This document shows, piece by piece, positions 43,496 through 52,907 of a stretch of 64,000 nucleotides of DNA. A program made the translations under genes and the position numbers. The notes beneath the pieces were generated by a model, which did no database searches, was not told the DNA's origin, and saw nothing but the letters and a program-made list of their open reading frames with translations. This stretch comes from an uncultured Aurantimonas sp. (lineage in GTDB: Bacteria > Pseudomonadota > Alphaproteobacteria > Rhizobiales > Rhizobiaceae). The stretch covers positions 1 through 64,000 of the forward strand of contig CANKZU010000015.1 of assembly GCA_947488615.1 (NCBI GenBank), given 5' to 3'. Every line of letters begins with the position of its first letter. Position 1 is the stretch's first letter.

Positions 43496-45622
43496 TCAGG
43501 CGGATGCGGCGCGGGGGTGGGGTGAACCGTTCGGCATTTCTCCCTGCAGTCGCTCGAGCATGATCTCGGGTGCTTCCGGATGCCCCAGATAAAAGCCTTG
43601 CCCTTCGATCGCGCCGAGGGCGCGCAGTTCTTCCCATTGTTCCGCCGTCTCGATTCCTTCCGCGGTGAGTTGCAGTCCAAGTCGACCGCAGAGGTCACGG
43701 ATCGAGGCAACGATGGCGTGGGTGGATTCGTCCTGCCCGATGCCACTGATGATCGAGCGGTCGATCTTGACACGGTTGATCGGCAGCGCCTGGATGTAAG
43801 CCAAACTTGTTTGCCCGGCGCCGAAGTCATCGATCGCGACCTTGATACCTGCCTTCTGGATGGCCAGCAGGGTTTTCCCGACCAGCTCTTTTTCGGTGAT
43901 CGCCACACTTTCCGTGATCTCGACCTCCAGAAGCTTCGGGGGAACGCAGTGTCTCTCAAGTGCGTGGATCAACTGGCTGACGATTTCCTCACGTGCCAGT
44001 GAGATGGGTGAGAGGTTGATCGACGTATAGGGGCGCTCGATGCCGGCATCGATGAACGAACGCATGCGTTCGACCGCGGTGCGGATCACCCAAAGATCGA
44101 TCAGCGTGATCAGTCCGCAGCTCTCGGCGATGGGAATGAACTGTGACGGCGGCACCATCCGTCCCAGGCGCTTGTTTTCCCATCGGATCAGAGCTTCCAT
44201 GCCGGTGGTCAGCCCCGTCTGGAGGTCCAGTTGCGGTTGATAGACGAGGGTGAACGATTCCTCCGAGACGGCACGGCGTAAATCCAGTTCCAGGCGCCGT
44301 CGCTCGCTCATCTCCCGTTCCTGGGCAGGGTCGAAATGAGCGACACCGCTGCGGCCGTTTCGCTTGACCTGGTAGAGCGCGACATCGGCCGCTCGTTGTA
44401 GATCGTCGATGGTACTGCCGTCATCCGGCATTGACGCGATGCCCGCCGAACAGCCGATGGTCAGCGTCAGATCGCCGATCAGAAAAGGTTGTGAAATGAG
44501 ACCCACCAAACGGTTTGCCACCGCCAGGCATTCGCCCGAATCCGGTTTCTCGATAACGACGGCAAATTCGTCACCACCAATGCGGAAGGACGTTGCGTTC
44601 TGTTCCAATCCCGACTGGATGCGATCGGCGACCTCTTGCAGCAGCATATCCCCGACCCCGTGTCCGTAGTCGTCGTTGACAAGCTTGAAGTGATCGAGAT
44701 CGAGAGCGATCATGGCGCCGACGGTTGGGTGGCTCTCGTCACCATTCATCAATCTCGCCCAAGTCTCCGCGAAAAGCGTGCGATTGCCGAGCCCTGTCAA
44801 CGGGTCATGTCGGGCCATATGCTCGATCTGCCTGCGCGCCATGGTCAGGGACGTGACGTCGGTCAGTGCCAACATGCGTTCGGGGACAGCGTGAGCACCG
44901 TTCCACGGTGACATCGCCACGATCAGGTGCCGCGAATGGTACGGCATTTGGAGTTCGGCCTGGAAGCTCTGAGACATGCGAATCTTGTCTGCGAATGACT
45001 CGCCGTCGGTCGGCTTGATACGCGCGGAGAGATCGGTCTTGGAGGGCGCCCCCTCGAACATCTCGCCCGCGGCGGAATTGGCGAACAGTACATTTCCCGT
45101 CGCGTCAATTTTAATGAATCCGATTGGCGCGGCCTCGGCCATGGCGCGGTATTCCGCGCGGCTTTCGCGCAACCGCTGCGCGCTGACGATACTGCGGCTC
45201 ACGTCGATATAGAGAGTAAGCGAACCAGCCGCGGCTATTCTGGGAAAGGAGCGTGCTAGAATCCGACGCCCGGAAGGGCGACATGCGAGGACCTCCACCG
45301 CCGTCCCGTTTTCCACACGTGCAAGATGGTCGGCCGAGATGAAATCGTCGGGATGGTCGCCACGTTGCTGGCAATACGCGGTGATGGTATGTCGCGGCAG
45401 ACCGACCCGCAGCATGCCCGCAGGAAGCTCCATATAGCTCGCCGCCTTGGCGTTGAAGAAGGCCACGACCTGGCCCTCGGTGGCGTCGTGATCATAGAGC
45501 ACGACACCATGGTCCGTGTTGTCCAGCATCTCGCGCATCATGGCGTGCTCGGCCGCGATGCGCTTCTGGTCGGAATCCGTCTTCCTTATCGGAAGCATGC
45601 TCTCAACGTCGATTTCCGCCAT
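43496..45622 (-). CDS. PAS-GGDEF-EAL cyclic di-GMP signalling protein
   Basis: A 708-residue, apparently soluble protein with no membrane segment. Two PAS-like domains (about 25-145 and 150-262) precede a GGDEF domain (about 268-430; intact GGDEF at 349-353) and an EAL domain (about 445-700; EALIRW at 476-481, LEVEITES, IDDFGAGQTSL, KIDRSII). Both catalytic motifs look competent, so it may both make and break cyclic di-GMP. No RxxD inhibitory site sits at the usual place before GGDEF. It is divergent from the fab cluster. The signal sensed by the PAS domains is unknown. Confidence 0.92.
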   Translation of the reverse strand: MAEIDVESMLPIRKTDSDQKRIAAEHAMMREMLDNTDHGVVLYDHDATEGQVVAFFNAKAASYMELPAGMLRVGLPRHTITAYCQQRGDHPDDFISADHLARVENGTAVEVLACRPSGRRILARSFPRIAAAGSLTLYIDVSRSIVSAQRLRESRAEYRAMAEAAPIGFIKIDATGNVLFANSAAGEMFEGAPSKTDLSARIKPTDGESFADKIRMSQSFQAELQMPYHSRHLIVAMSPWNGAHAVPERMLALTDVTSLTMARRQIEHMARHDPLTGLGNRTLFAETWARLMNGDESHPTVGAMIALDLDHFKLVNDDYGHGVGDMLLQEVADRIQSGLEQNATSFRIGGDEFAVVIEKPDSGECLAVANRLVGLISQPFLIGDLTLTIGCSAGIASMPDDGSTIDDLQRAADVALYQVKRNGRSGVAHFDPAQEREMSERRRLELDLRRAVSEESFTLVYQPQLDLQTGLTTGMEALIRWENKRLGRMVPPSQFIPIAESCGLITLIDLWVIRTAVERMRSFIDAGIERPYTSINLSPISLAREEIVSQLIHALERHCVPPKLLEVEITESVAITEKELVGKTLLAIQKAGIKVAIDDFGAGQTSLAYIQALPINRVKIDRSIISGIGQDESTHAIVASIRDLCGRLGLQLTAEGIETAEQWEELRALGAIEGQGFYLGHPEAPEIMLERLQGEMPNGSPHPRAASA

Positions 45623-45824
45623 CGATAAACCTGTGATCGTGTCGTCAATGTTGGCCGACTGATACTTTCTTCGAATTCCGTTGAGACAATCTTAAGTTGA
45701 TCCCGCAAGCCCGCGCTCGACCGTTTTATCGCGATACTTCGCCGCGAAGGCGGCCGCCCTTGACAGGGATGCCTTCCTCAAACCATTGCGTGCGTCAGTT
45801 ACGAGGATGATCGGGAGTACTCGC

Positions 45825-46760
45825 ATGGCCATGGCATTGGTCTTCCCAGGGCAGGGCAGTCAGAGCGTCGGCATGGGGCGCTCGTTGTTCGACGCCTATC
45901 CGGACAGCCGCAAGATTTTTGAGGAGGTCGACGAAGCGCTTGGCGAAAAACTGTCGTCACTGATCTTCGAAGGCCCCGAAGACGTACTGACCCTGACGCA
46001 GAACGCGCAGCCGGCATTGATGGCCGCCTCCATGGCGGCGGTCCGCGCGCTTGAGGCGGAAGGCTTCGGGATCGGCCAGGCGAAATTCGTCGCCGGGCAT
46101 TCGCTCGGCGAATATTCGGCGCTGACGGCAGCCGGCGCACTCACCCCTGCCGACGCCGCGAAGCTCTTGCGCATTCGCGGTCTGGCCATGCAGGAGGCCG
46201 TCCCGCCGGGGCGAGGGGCAATGGCCGCGATTTTGGGGCTCGAGGCGGGCGAGGTTGTGCGGCTTTGCCAAGACGCGGCCGAGGATGGCGTGTGCGAACC
46301 GGCAAACGACAATGGCGGCGGGCAGATCGTCATTTCCGGCGACAAGGACGCCGTCGACCGGGCCGTGGCGCTGGCGCCCGAGCGCGGAGCCAAGCGCGCG
46401 ATCCCGCTGACGGTCTCCGCGCCCTTCCATTGCCGGCTGATGCAGCCTGCCGCGGATCGGATGGCCGAGGCCCTCGCCGAGGCCAGGATCGAGGCACCGA
46501 TCGTGCCGGTGGTCTCCAACATCACGGCGTCCCCGACATCCGCCCCGGACGAAATACGGGATCGTCTCGTTCGCCAGGTGACCGGTCAGGTCCGCTGGCG
46601 CGAAAGCATCGAATGGCTGGCGGGCGCGGGCGTCACCAGCCTCGTCGAAATCGGCAGCGGCAAGGTGTTGACCGGGCTTGCCCGTCGCATCGATCGCAGC
46701 CTCGAGGCGAAGGCCATTGGAACCGCCGAGGACGTGCGGACCTTTGTCGAAGGCGGCTGA
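45825..46760 (+). CDS. fabD: Malonyl-CoA--acyl carrier protein transacylase
   Basis: A 311-residue enzyme loading malonate onto ACP for fatty acid synthesis. It has FPGQGSQSVGMG at the N-terminus, the nucleophile Ser93 in GHSLGEY and the catalytic His region SAPFHCRLM. ATG 45825 has GGGAG 7 nt upstream, so upstream in-frame codons are unlikely starts. A TTGACA at 45760-45765 could be part of a promoter, though no good -10 follows. It leads fabD-fabG-acpP-fabF. Confidence 0.96.
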   Translation: MAMALVFPGQGSQSVGMGRSLFDAYPDSRKIFEEVDEALGEKLSSLIFEGPEDVLTLTQNAQPALMAASMAAVRALEAEGFGIGQAKFVAGHSLGEYSALTAAGALTPADAAKLLRIRGLAMQEAVPPGRGAMAAILGLEAGEVVRLCQDAAEDGVCEPANDNGGGQIVISGDKDAVDRAVALAPERGAKRAIPLTVSAPFHCRLMQPAADRMAEALAEARIEAPIVPVVSNITASPTSAPDEIRDRLVRQVTGQVRWRESIEWLAGAGVTSLVEIGSGKVLTGLARRIDRSLEAKAIGTAEDVRTFVEGG

Positions 46761-46802
46761 TCCAGAAGCGGCGAGAACCGAAAACGAAAGAGGGGAACAC
46801 AG

Positions 46803-47540
46803 ATGTTCGATCTGACCGGGCGCAAGGCGCTCGTTACGGGAGCCAGCGGTGGGATCGGCGAGGCGATAGCCAGAGCGCTTCACAGCGCTGGCGCCTCCGT
46901 CGGTCTCCACGGTACCCGTCGGGAGAAGCTGGACGAGATCGCCGCGTCGCTTGGAGACCGCGCGACGGTGTTTCCCGCCAATCTGGCGGACCGGGACGAG
47001 CAGAAGGCGCTCGCCGAAACGGTCGAGAGCCAGATGCAAGGGGTCGATATCCTGGTCAACAATGCCGGGGTGACGCGTGACGGGCTGTTCGTGCGCATGT
47101 CTGACGAAGACTGGGACAGCGTCATCGAGATCGACCTGACCGCGGCCTTCCGTCTCACCCGGGGTCTGACGCATCCGATGATGCGCCGCCGATTCGGTCG
47201 AATCATCAACATCACCTCGATTGTCGGCGTCACCGGCAATCCGGGTCAGGCAAATTACTGCGCGGCGAAAGCCGGGATGATCGGGTTCTCCAAATCGCTC
47301 GCCCAGGAGATCGCGTCGCGTTCGGTGACGGTGAACTGCATCGCGCCTGGCTTCATCGCCAGCGCCATGACGGACAAGCTCAACGACAAGCAGAAAGACG
47401 CGATCATGGGGGCAATTCCGATGAAGCGTATGGGCGAGGCGGACGAGATCGCCGCCGCGGCCGTATTCCTAGCGTCAAACGAGGCGGCCTATGTCACCGG
47501 TCAGACGCTGCACGTCAACGGCGGCATGGCGATGATCTGA
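46803..47540 (+). CDS. fabG: 3-oxoacyl-ACP reductase
   Basis: A 245-residue SDR that reduces beta-ketoacyl-ACP with NADPH. Cofactor site TGASGGIG is at 12-19 and NNAG at 86-89. The catalytic residues are Ser139, Tyr152 and Lys156 (NITSIVG, NYCAAK). AGAGGGGAA precedes the start. It lies 42 bp after fabD, and its position in the cluster separates it from the other SDR in this window. Confidence 0.96.
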   Translation: MFDLTGRKALVTGASGGIGEAIARALHSAGASVGLHGTRREKLDEIAASLGDRATVFPANLADRDEQKALAETVESQMQGVDILVNNAGVTRDGLFVRMSDEDWDSVIEIDLTAAFRLTRGLTHPMMRRRFGRIINITSIVGVTGNPGQANYCAAKAGMIGFSKSLAQEIASRSVTVNCIAPGFIASAMTDKLNDKQKDAIMGAIPMKRMGEADEIAAAAVFLASNEAAYVTGQTLHVNGGMAMI

Positions 47541-47624
47541 CGCCATCCTGCGCGCGACGCTTGGCCCGCGCGACGGAGCATGCTAAGCGCCCGCCACCGA
47601 GAAGAGATTTTGCCGTTTTCGTTG

Positions 47625-47652
47625 TGGTGGACCGCGACACCGTGGACCACCA
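47625..47652. promoter_or_regulatory. Inverted repeat upstream of acpP
   Basis: TGGTGGACCGC (47625-47635) and GTGGACCACCA (47642-47652) form an imperfect dyad (one A-A mismatch, one G-T) around 6 bp. It is also a direct repeat of GTGGACC. It ends 66 bp before the acpP start, which suits an operator or an mRNA structure controlling the very highly expressed acpP. Confidence 0.4.
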
Positions 47653-47718
47653 TGCTTGATAAAGCGCCGCCCCGCGTCTAACGAAAGCGGCAGCACCAAT
47701 CGCAATAGAGGACTGAAC

Positions 47719-47955
47719 ATGAGCGATACCGCTGAGCGAGTGAAGAAGATCGTCGTCGAGCATCTGGGCGTCGAGCAGGAAAAGGTCACCGAGAACGCGA
47801 GCTTCATCGACGATCTGGGTGCCGACAGCCTCGACACGGTCGAGCTCGTCATGGCCTTCGAGGAAGAGTTCGGCGTGGAGATTCCCGATGACGCCGCCGA
47901 GACGATCCTGACGGTCGGCGACGCGGTAAAGTTCATCGAAAAGAACCAGGCCTGA
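47719..47955 (+). CDS. acpP: Acyl carrier protein
   Basis: A 78-residue acidic ACP. The phosphopantetheine attachment site is Ser37 in [11 protein letters not shown], with the usual helix II sequence after it. It carries growing acyl chains for FabD, FabG, FabF and the lipid A enzymes. ATG 47719 follows AGAGGA. The longer in-frame start at 47656 would add a non-conserved stretch. A separate promoter is likely given the 178-bp gap after fabG. Confidence 0.97.
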   Translation: MSDTAERVKKIVVEHLGVEQEKVTENASFIDDLGADSLDTVELVMAFEEEFGVEIPDDAAETILTVGDAVKFIEKNQA

Positions 47956-47960
47956 CGTTT

Positions 47961-47979
47961 CGGGCGGAGCGTCCGCCTG
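47961..47979 (+). other. Hairpin between acpP and fabF
   Basis: CGGGCGGA (47961-47968) and TCCGCCTG (47972-47979) form an 8-bp stem with a GCG loop (one G-T pair). It lacks a T-run. A hairpin here could protect or partly terminate the acpP transcript, giving more acpP than fabF mRNA. Confidence 0.45.
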
Positions 47980-47995
47980 GGCGATTGAGTGATTG

Positions 47996-49261
47996 ATGAG
48001 ACGAGTAGTCATCACGGGCGTCGGTATGGTGACCCCCCTCGGGGCGGGTGCCGGCGTCACATGGAAACGCTTACTGAACGGCGAAAGCGGCCTGGGGCGG
48101 ATCGAGGGCTTCGAGGTCGACGATCTGCCTTGCCGGATTGCCGGGCAAATTCCGCGCGGCGATGGCCAAAACGGAACCTTCGATCCAGACCACTGGATGG
48201 AGCCGAAGGAGCAGCGCAAGGTCGACGATTTCATCCTCTACGCCGTTGCCGCGGCATCCGAGGCGCTGGATGACGCAAACTGGCATCCTGATACCTATGA
48301 GGATCAGATCACGACCGGCGTCCTCATCGGGTCCGGCATCGGCGGTCTGCGCGGCATCGAGAAGACCTCGCTGATCCTTGCCGAGAAAGGGCCGCGCCGT
48401 GTCAGCCCGTTCTTCATTCCGGGCAGCTTGATCAATCTGGCATCCGGCCATGTTTCCATCCGCAACGGCCTCAAGGGGCCGAACCATTCGGTGGTGACCG
48501 CGTGCTCCACTGGAGCCCATGCGATTGGCGACGCGTCACGGTTGATCGCCTTTGGCGATGCTGACGTGATGGTGGCCGGCGGAGCCGAATCGCCGGTCGG
48601 GCGATTGTCGCTGGCTGGTTTTGCCGCGTGCAAGGCTCTCTCCACCCACTTCAACGACGAGCCGACCAGGGGCTCACGTCCCTATGACCGCGACCGCGAC
48701 GGTTTCGTCATGGGCGAGGGCGCCGGTATCGTCGTCCTGGAAGAGTTGGAACACGCCAAGGCCCGCGGTGCCTGTATCTATGCCGAGGTCATCGGCTACG
48801 GTCTTTCGGGCGATGCCTATCATATCACCGCGCCGGCGGAAGATGGTGACGGCGCCTATCGGTGCATGGCGGCCGCCATGAAGCGGGCTGGCATCTCCGC
48901 GTCGGATCTGGACTACGTCAACGCTCACGGCACGTCGACGCCGCTCGGCGACGAGATCGAGCTTCGCGCCATTGAACGCCTCGTTGGCGATGCGGCCGAC
49001 GGCATCACCATGTCGTCGACCAAGTCGGCGATCGGCCACCTTCTCGGCGCGGCCGGATCCGTCGAGGCAATCTTCTCGGTGCTGGCGATACGCGACAATG
49101 TCGCGCCGCCCACGCTCAATCTCGACAATCCGTCGGTTGAGACGAAGATCGACCTCGTGCCGCATGTGAAGCGCGAGAAGCCGATCGACGTCGCGCTGTC
49201 GAACTCGTTCGGCTTCGGCGGTACCAACGCGTCGCTTGTTCTGCGTCGTTTCGCCGACTGA
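47996..49261 (+). CDS. fabF: 3-oxoacyl-ACP synthase II
   Basis: A 421-residue condensing enzyme of fatty acid elongation. The nucleophile is Cys170 in VTACSTGAH, and the catalytic histidines lie in NAHGTSTPLGD and KSAIGHLLGAAG. A C-terminal GFGGTNASLV completes the pattern. ATG 47996 is preferred to the TTG one codon earlier. The short gap after acpP contains a hairpin. Confidence 0.96.
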   Translation: MRRVVITGVGMVTPLGAGAGVTWKRLLNGESGLGRIEGFEVDDLPCRIAGQIPRGDGQNGTFDPDHWMEPKEQRKVDDFILYAVAAASEALDDANWHPDTYEDQITTGVLIGSGIGGLRGIEKTSLILAEKGPRRVSPFFIPGSLINLASGHVSIRNGLKGPNHSVVTACSTGAHAIGDASRLIAFGDADVMVAGGAESPVGRLSLAGFAACKALSTHFNDEPTRGSRPYDRDRDGFVMGEGAGIVVLEELEHAKARGACIYAEVIGYGLSGDAYHITAPAEDGDGAYRCMAAAMKRAGISASDLDYVNAHGTSTPLGDEIELRAIERLVGDAADGITMSSTKSAIGHLLGAAGSVEAIFSVLAIRDNVAPPTLNLDNPSVETKIDLVPHVKREKPIDVALSNSFGFGGTNASLVLRRFAD

Positions 49262-49364
49262 TTGATCCGGTGATGGAGACTGCCGCGGCTTTCGTCGTAC
49301 CGGCTTTCGCCACATTCCGGTGGTGCTTCGGCGATCACGAGGAATTTCATTCGAGGGTGACCCG

Positions 49365-50480
49365 GTGACCGACCGACAAGGGGCCGAATTGACTCAGGGA
49401 GCGCATAGGAAAGGCGACCGGGAGCGGTCGCCTGCCCGAGGGGCGCCCCGACGTTCGCGCCACTCTCGCAATCAGCTCGTTATTTTCCTGAACTTCTGCC
49501 TGTCAGCCTTGCTGTTTCTGATGCTCGGAGTCGGCGGGATTGTCTATTGGGGCAAAAGCCAGTTCGAGGGCCAGGGACCGCTGCGCGAGGAAACCACCTA
49601 TGTCGTGCCGCGCAACACCAGCGTGCAGACGATCGCGAGTGGCCTCGAACGGGAGGGAATCATCAGCGATGCCCAAATCTTCGAATATGGAGTCCGTTTC
49701 GCCGGCGCCGGCGGTGGGCTGAAAGCCGGAGAGTATGGTTTTGCTCCGGGAGCGTCCATGCGTGAGGTCATGGAAAAGCTTCGCACCGGCGCCTCGATCA
49801 CCCATTCGGTATCGGTGCCCGAAGGCTGGACGGTCGAGAAGGCTTACGAGAGGATCGCCGAAGCGGAGGTTCTCACGGGCGAGATGCCTGACGTGCTCCC
49901 CGAGGGCACCCTGCGGCCCGACACCTATCTTGTGCAGCGAGGCGTCACCCGCAAGGAACTCGTGCAGCGAATGAAAGAGGCCCAGGACAATCTGGTCGCT
50001 GAGATATGGGCGAAGCGCGATCCCGACATTCCGGTCAAGGATGTCGGCGAGTTCATCACCCTTGCTTCGATCGTCGAGCGGGAGACCGGGATCGCTAGCG
50101 AGCGCCCGCATGTTGCGTCGGTGTTCATCAATCGCCTGAACAAGGGCATGCGGCTGCAGTCCGATCCGACGTTTCTCTACGGCGTCTATGGCGGTGCCGG
50201 AAAACCGAGCGACAAGCCGGTCACGCAATCCGATATCGACAGCGACACGCCCTACAATACCTATAAGATCAAAGGACTGCCGCCGGGGCCGATCGCCAAC
50301 CCCGGGCGGGCCGCGTTGGAAGCCGTGGCCAATCCGATCGAAACCGACGATTTCTATTTCGTCGCCGACGGCACCGGCGGGCATGTCTTTTCGGAGACGC
50401 TCGAAGAGCATAATCGCAATGTGCAGAAGTATCGGGCGTTCGAGCGACAGCAGCGGGCCGAGACGGAAGCAGCGAACTGA
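49365..50480 (+). CDS. mltG: Endolytic murein transglycosylase MltG
   Basis: A 371-residue, single-helix membrane protein (helix about 37-61, LVIFLNFCLSALLFLMLGVGG) with a periplasmic LytG/YceG domain that cuts nascent glycan strands and sets their length. The catalytic Glu is in LASIVERETG (about Glu238). The C-terminal block with LQSDPTFLYG and YNTYKIKGLPPGPIANPG is canonical. GTG 49365 is chosen because CGAGGGTGA lies just upstream. An earlier in-frame codon at 49320 adds a doubtful segment. It follows fabF as in many proteobacteria. Confidence 0.94.
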   Translation: MTDRQGAELTQGAHRKGDRERSPARGAPRRSRHSRNQLVIFLNFCLSALLFLMLGVGGIVYWGKSQFEGQGPLREETTYVVPRNTSVQTIASGLEREGIISDAQIFEYGVRFAGAGGGLKAGEYGFAPGASMREVMEKLRTGASITHSVSVPEGWTVEKAYERIAEAEVLTGEMPDVLPEGTLRPDTYLVQRGVTRKELVQRMKEAQDNLVAEIWAKRDPDIPVKDVGEFITLASIVERETGIASERPHVASVFINRLNKGMRLQSDPTFLYGVYGGAGKPSDKPVTQSDIDSDTPYNTYKIKGLPPGPIANPGRAALEAVANPIETDDFYFVADGTGGHVFSETLEEHNRNVQKYRAFERQQRAETEAAN

Positions 50481-50517
50481 AAACCGGCCACGGGATGGCA
50501 AGGCGAGGGGTGAGGCG

Positions 50518-51405
50518 ATGCCCGTCCAGAGCATGACGGGCTTTGCCCGCCACGAAGGGGACACCGACGGTATCGACTTCGCCTGGGAACTGCGCTCGGT
50601 CAACGGCAAGGGACTCGACCTGCGCTTGCGCCTGCCGCCGGGTTTCGAGGCGATCGAGGCGGAGATTCGTCGGCTTGCGGCCGCACGGCTCACCCGCGGA
50701 AACATCCAGGCCAGCCTTCAGCTCCGGCGCGACGACGAACTGCCAATGTTCTCCGTCAACGAGGCGATGCTCGATCAGGTGTTAGCGCTGTCGAGCCGTC
50801 TGGTCGCCGGCGGCCATGCCGGCCCACCATCATCAGACGGAATTCTTGCGATCAAGGGCATTGTGGAGGTGGCGGAGCGGACGCTGACCCCCGAGGCCCG
50901 CGAAATGCGCCAGAAGGGCGTTGCCCAAGGCTTCCTCGCGGTCGTGGAGCAGTTGGTCACAGCCAGGGAAGCCGAAGGCCTCGCCCTTTCCGAGATCCTT
51001 GCGCTTCGCCTCAGCGAGATCGCGGCCTTGGTCCAGCGCGCCGAGGACGATCCGAGTCGATCGCCCGAGTGCATCCGCCAGCGTTTACGAGGCCAAATCG
51101 GCGAGCTTGTCGATGCGGATGAGCGCCTCGACGAAGGTCGCCTGCATCAGGAGGCGGCGACCCTTGCAGCGCGTGCCGACATTCGGGAGGAGATCGATCG
51201 CCTCCGAGCCCATGTGGAAGCGGCCAGGGCGCTTTTGGCCACGGGCGGTCCGATCGGGAGGCGACTCGACTTTTTGTCACAGGAATTCAATCGCGAATCG
51301 AATACGATCTGTTCGAAGTCGAATTCGACATCGCTGACCGCCATCGGCCTGGAATTGAAGGTGGTGATCGATCAATTCCGCGAGCAGGTGCAGAACATAG
51401 AATGA
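50518..51405 (+). CDS. YicC family endoribonuclease-like protein
   Basis: A 295-residue member of the YicC/YloC family. Conserved blocks are the N-terminal [23 protein letters not shown] and the C-terminal [15 protein letters not shown]...[18 protein letters not shown]. coli YicC is reported to cleave RNA, and family members are tied to sRNA turnover and stationary phase. AGGCGAGGGGTGAGGCG precedes ATG 50518. Its stop overlaps gmk as ATGA, the common yicC-gmk pairing. Confidence 0.9.
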   Translation: MPVQSMTGFARHEGDTDGIDFAWELRSVNGKGLDLRLRLPPGFEAIEAEIRRLAAARLTRGNIQASLQLRRDDELPMFSVNEAMLDQVLALSSRLVAGGHAGPPSSDGILAIKGIVEVAERTLTPEAREMRQKGVAQGFLAVVEQLVTAREAEGLALSEILALRLSEIAALVQRAEDDPSRSPECIRQRLRGQIGELVDADERLDEGRLHQEAATLAARADIREEIDRLRAHVEAARALLATGGPIGRRLDFLSQEFNRESNTICSKSNSTSLTAIGLELKVVIDQFREQVQNIE

Positions 51406-52067
51406 CGTCGATCTTTGATACCGAATCCGCGCTCGTGATCGCACGCCGCGGTCTGATGCTCGTGCTGTCCTCTCCGTCGGGAGCCGGGAAATCCACGATC
51501 GCCCGCAACCTTCTCGATTCTGATCCGCGTTTTTCCCTGTCGGTCAGCGTCACCACGCGCAAGCGCCGGGCGAGCGAGATCGACGGCGTTCATTACCGTT
51601 TCATCGACCGGGCGGAATTCGAGCGGATGCGAACCGGGGACGCTTTGCTGGAATGGGCCGAGGTGCACGGAAATTTCTATGGCACGCCGCGGGATGCCGC
51701 CGAGAAAGCGATGCGGGAAGGCAGGGACATGCTTTTCGACATCGACTACCAGGGCGCCCTGCAATTACAGGAGCAGGCCAAGGCGGACATCGTCTCGATC
51801 TTCATTCTTCCCCCGTCGATGGCCGAGCTGAGAGCCCGGCTCTTGCGCCGCGCCGAGGATTCGGGAGAAACCATTGCGGTGCGGCTGAAGAATGCGCGCG
51901 TCGAGATCGAGCGCTGGCGCGATTATGACTATGTGGTCGTCAATGACGATCTGGACCGTGCCTTTTCGGCGGTGCGATCGATCATCAATGCCGAGCGGCT
52001 TCGCCGCGACCGGCGGCCGGGACTGTTCGACTTTACCGCCGCGCTGCTCGCCGAAGAGATCGATTGA
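51402..52067 (+). CDS. gmk: Guanylate kinase
   Basis: A 221-residue enzyme phosphorylating GMP to GDP. The P-loop is SPSGAGKS at residues 24-31. The GMP-binding segments [17 protein letters not shown] and [13 protein letters not shown] are present, and the lid and C-terminal helices are normal. It overlaps yicC by 4 bp and converges with rsmA only 3 bp away. Confidence 0.96.
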   Translation: MTSIFDTESALVIARRGLMLVLSSPSGAGKSTIARNLLDSDPRFSLSVSVTTRKRRASEIDGVHYRFIDRAEFERMRTGDALLEWAEVHGNFYGTPRDAAEKAMREGRDMLFDIDYQGALQLQEQAKADIVSIFILPPSMAELRARLLRRAEDSGETIAVRLKNARVEIERWRDYDYVVVNDDLDRAFSAVRSIINAERLRRDRRPGLFDFTAALLAEEID

Positions 52068-52070
52068 AGG

Positions 52071-52907
52071 CTACGCGCTACGGATGTGATTGGCGAGGCG
52101 GACGAACTCCGAGACGGTCAGCGTCTCGGCGCGGCGCCGCGGGTCTATCCCAGCCGCTTCGAGCAGCACCTCGCCGCCGAGTGGCTTGAGACTCTGGCGC
52201 AGCATCTTGCGGCGCTGGCCGAAGGCGGCCGCTGTCACGCGCTCGAGCGCGCCGAGTGAAGCCGGCTCCGGGTCGGCTATCGGCAGCAGCTGAACCACGG
52301 ACGAGGTCACCTTGGGCGGCGGCGTGAACGCCTCGCGTGAGACGTCGAACAGGATGCGCGCGCGTGTCCGCCAGCCGGTAAGCACACCGAGGCGGCCGTA
52401 ATGATCGGAGCCTGGCGCGGCGACGATGCGTTCGGCCACCTCGCGTTGGAACATCAGCGTCAGGCTCGACCAGACGGGTGGCCAGTGCGCCGTCGCGGTC
52501 CAATTCAAAAGCAGCTGCGTCCCGACATTGTAGGGCAGGTTGGCGACGATCTTCAGCGGCCCGGCATGCGCGATCGTCGCCAGATCGATTGTCAGTGCGT
52601 CGGCTTCGATGATCTCGAGACGGCCAGGGTAGTGAGCCGCGATCGCCCTGAGCGCGGGGAGACAGCGCGCGTCCTTTTCGATCGCGATGACGCGATCGGC
52701 ACCCTCGGCCAGTAGGGCGCGCGTGAGCCCGCCGGGCCCAGGACCGATCTCGACGATCGTTGCTCCAACAAGCGGATGCGCCTGACGCGCGATCCGCGCC
52801 GTCAGATTGAGGTCGAGCAGAAAATTCTGGCCGAGGCCGCGCTTCGGATCGAGGCCATGCTCCAGCATGACGGCGCGCAGAGGCGGCAGCGCATCCGGCG
52901 GACTCAC
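52071..52907 (-). CDS. rsmA: 16S rRNA (adenine(1518)-N(6)/adenine(1519)-N(6))-dimethyltransferase
   Basis: A 278-residue KsgA/RsmA. The N-terminus has KRGLGQNFL. The SAM site is [15 protein letters not shown] and the target-base motif is NLPYN. The C-terminal [15 protein letters not shown] segment is diagnostic. It dimethylates two adenines near the 3' end of 16S rRNA late in 30S assembly. It is the last gene of the lpt-surA-pdxA operon and overlaps pdxA by 4 bp. Confidence 0.97.
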   Translation of the reverse strand: MSPPDALPPLRAVMLEHGLDPKRGLGQNFLLDLNLTARIARQAHPLVGATIVEIGPGPGGLTRALLAEGADRVIAIEKDARCLPALRAIAAHYPGRLEIIEADALTIDLATIAHAGPLKIVANLPYNVGTQLLLNWTATAHWPPVWSSLTLMFQREVAERIVAAPGSDHYGRLGVLTGWRTRARILFDVSREAFTPPPKVTSSVVQLLPIADPEPASLGALERVTAAAFGQRRKMLRQSLKPLGGEVLLEAAGIDPRRRAETLTVSEFVRLANHIRSA

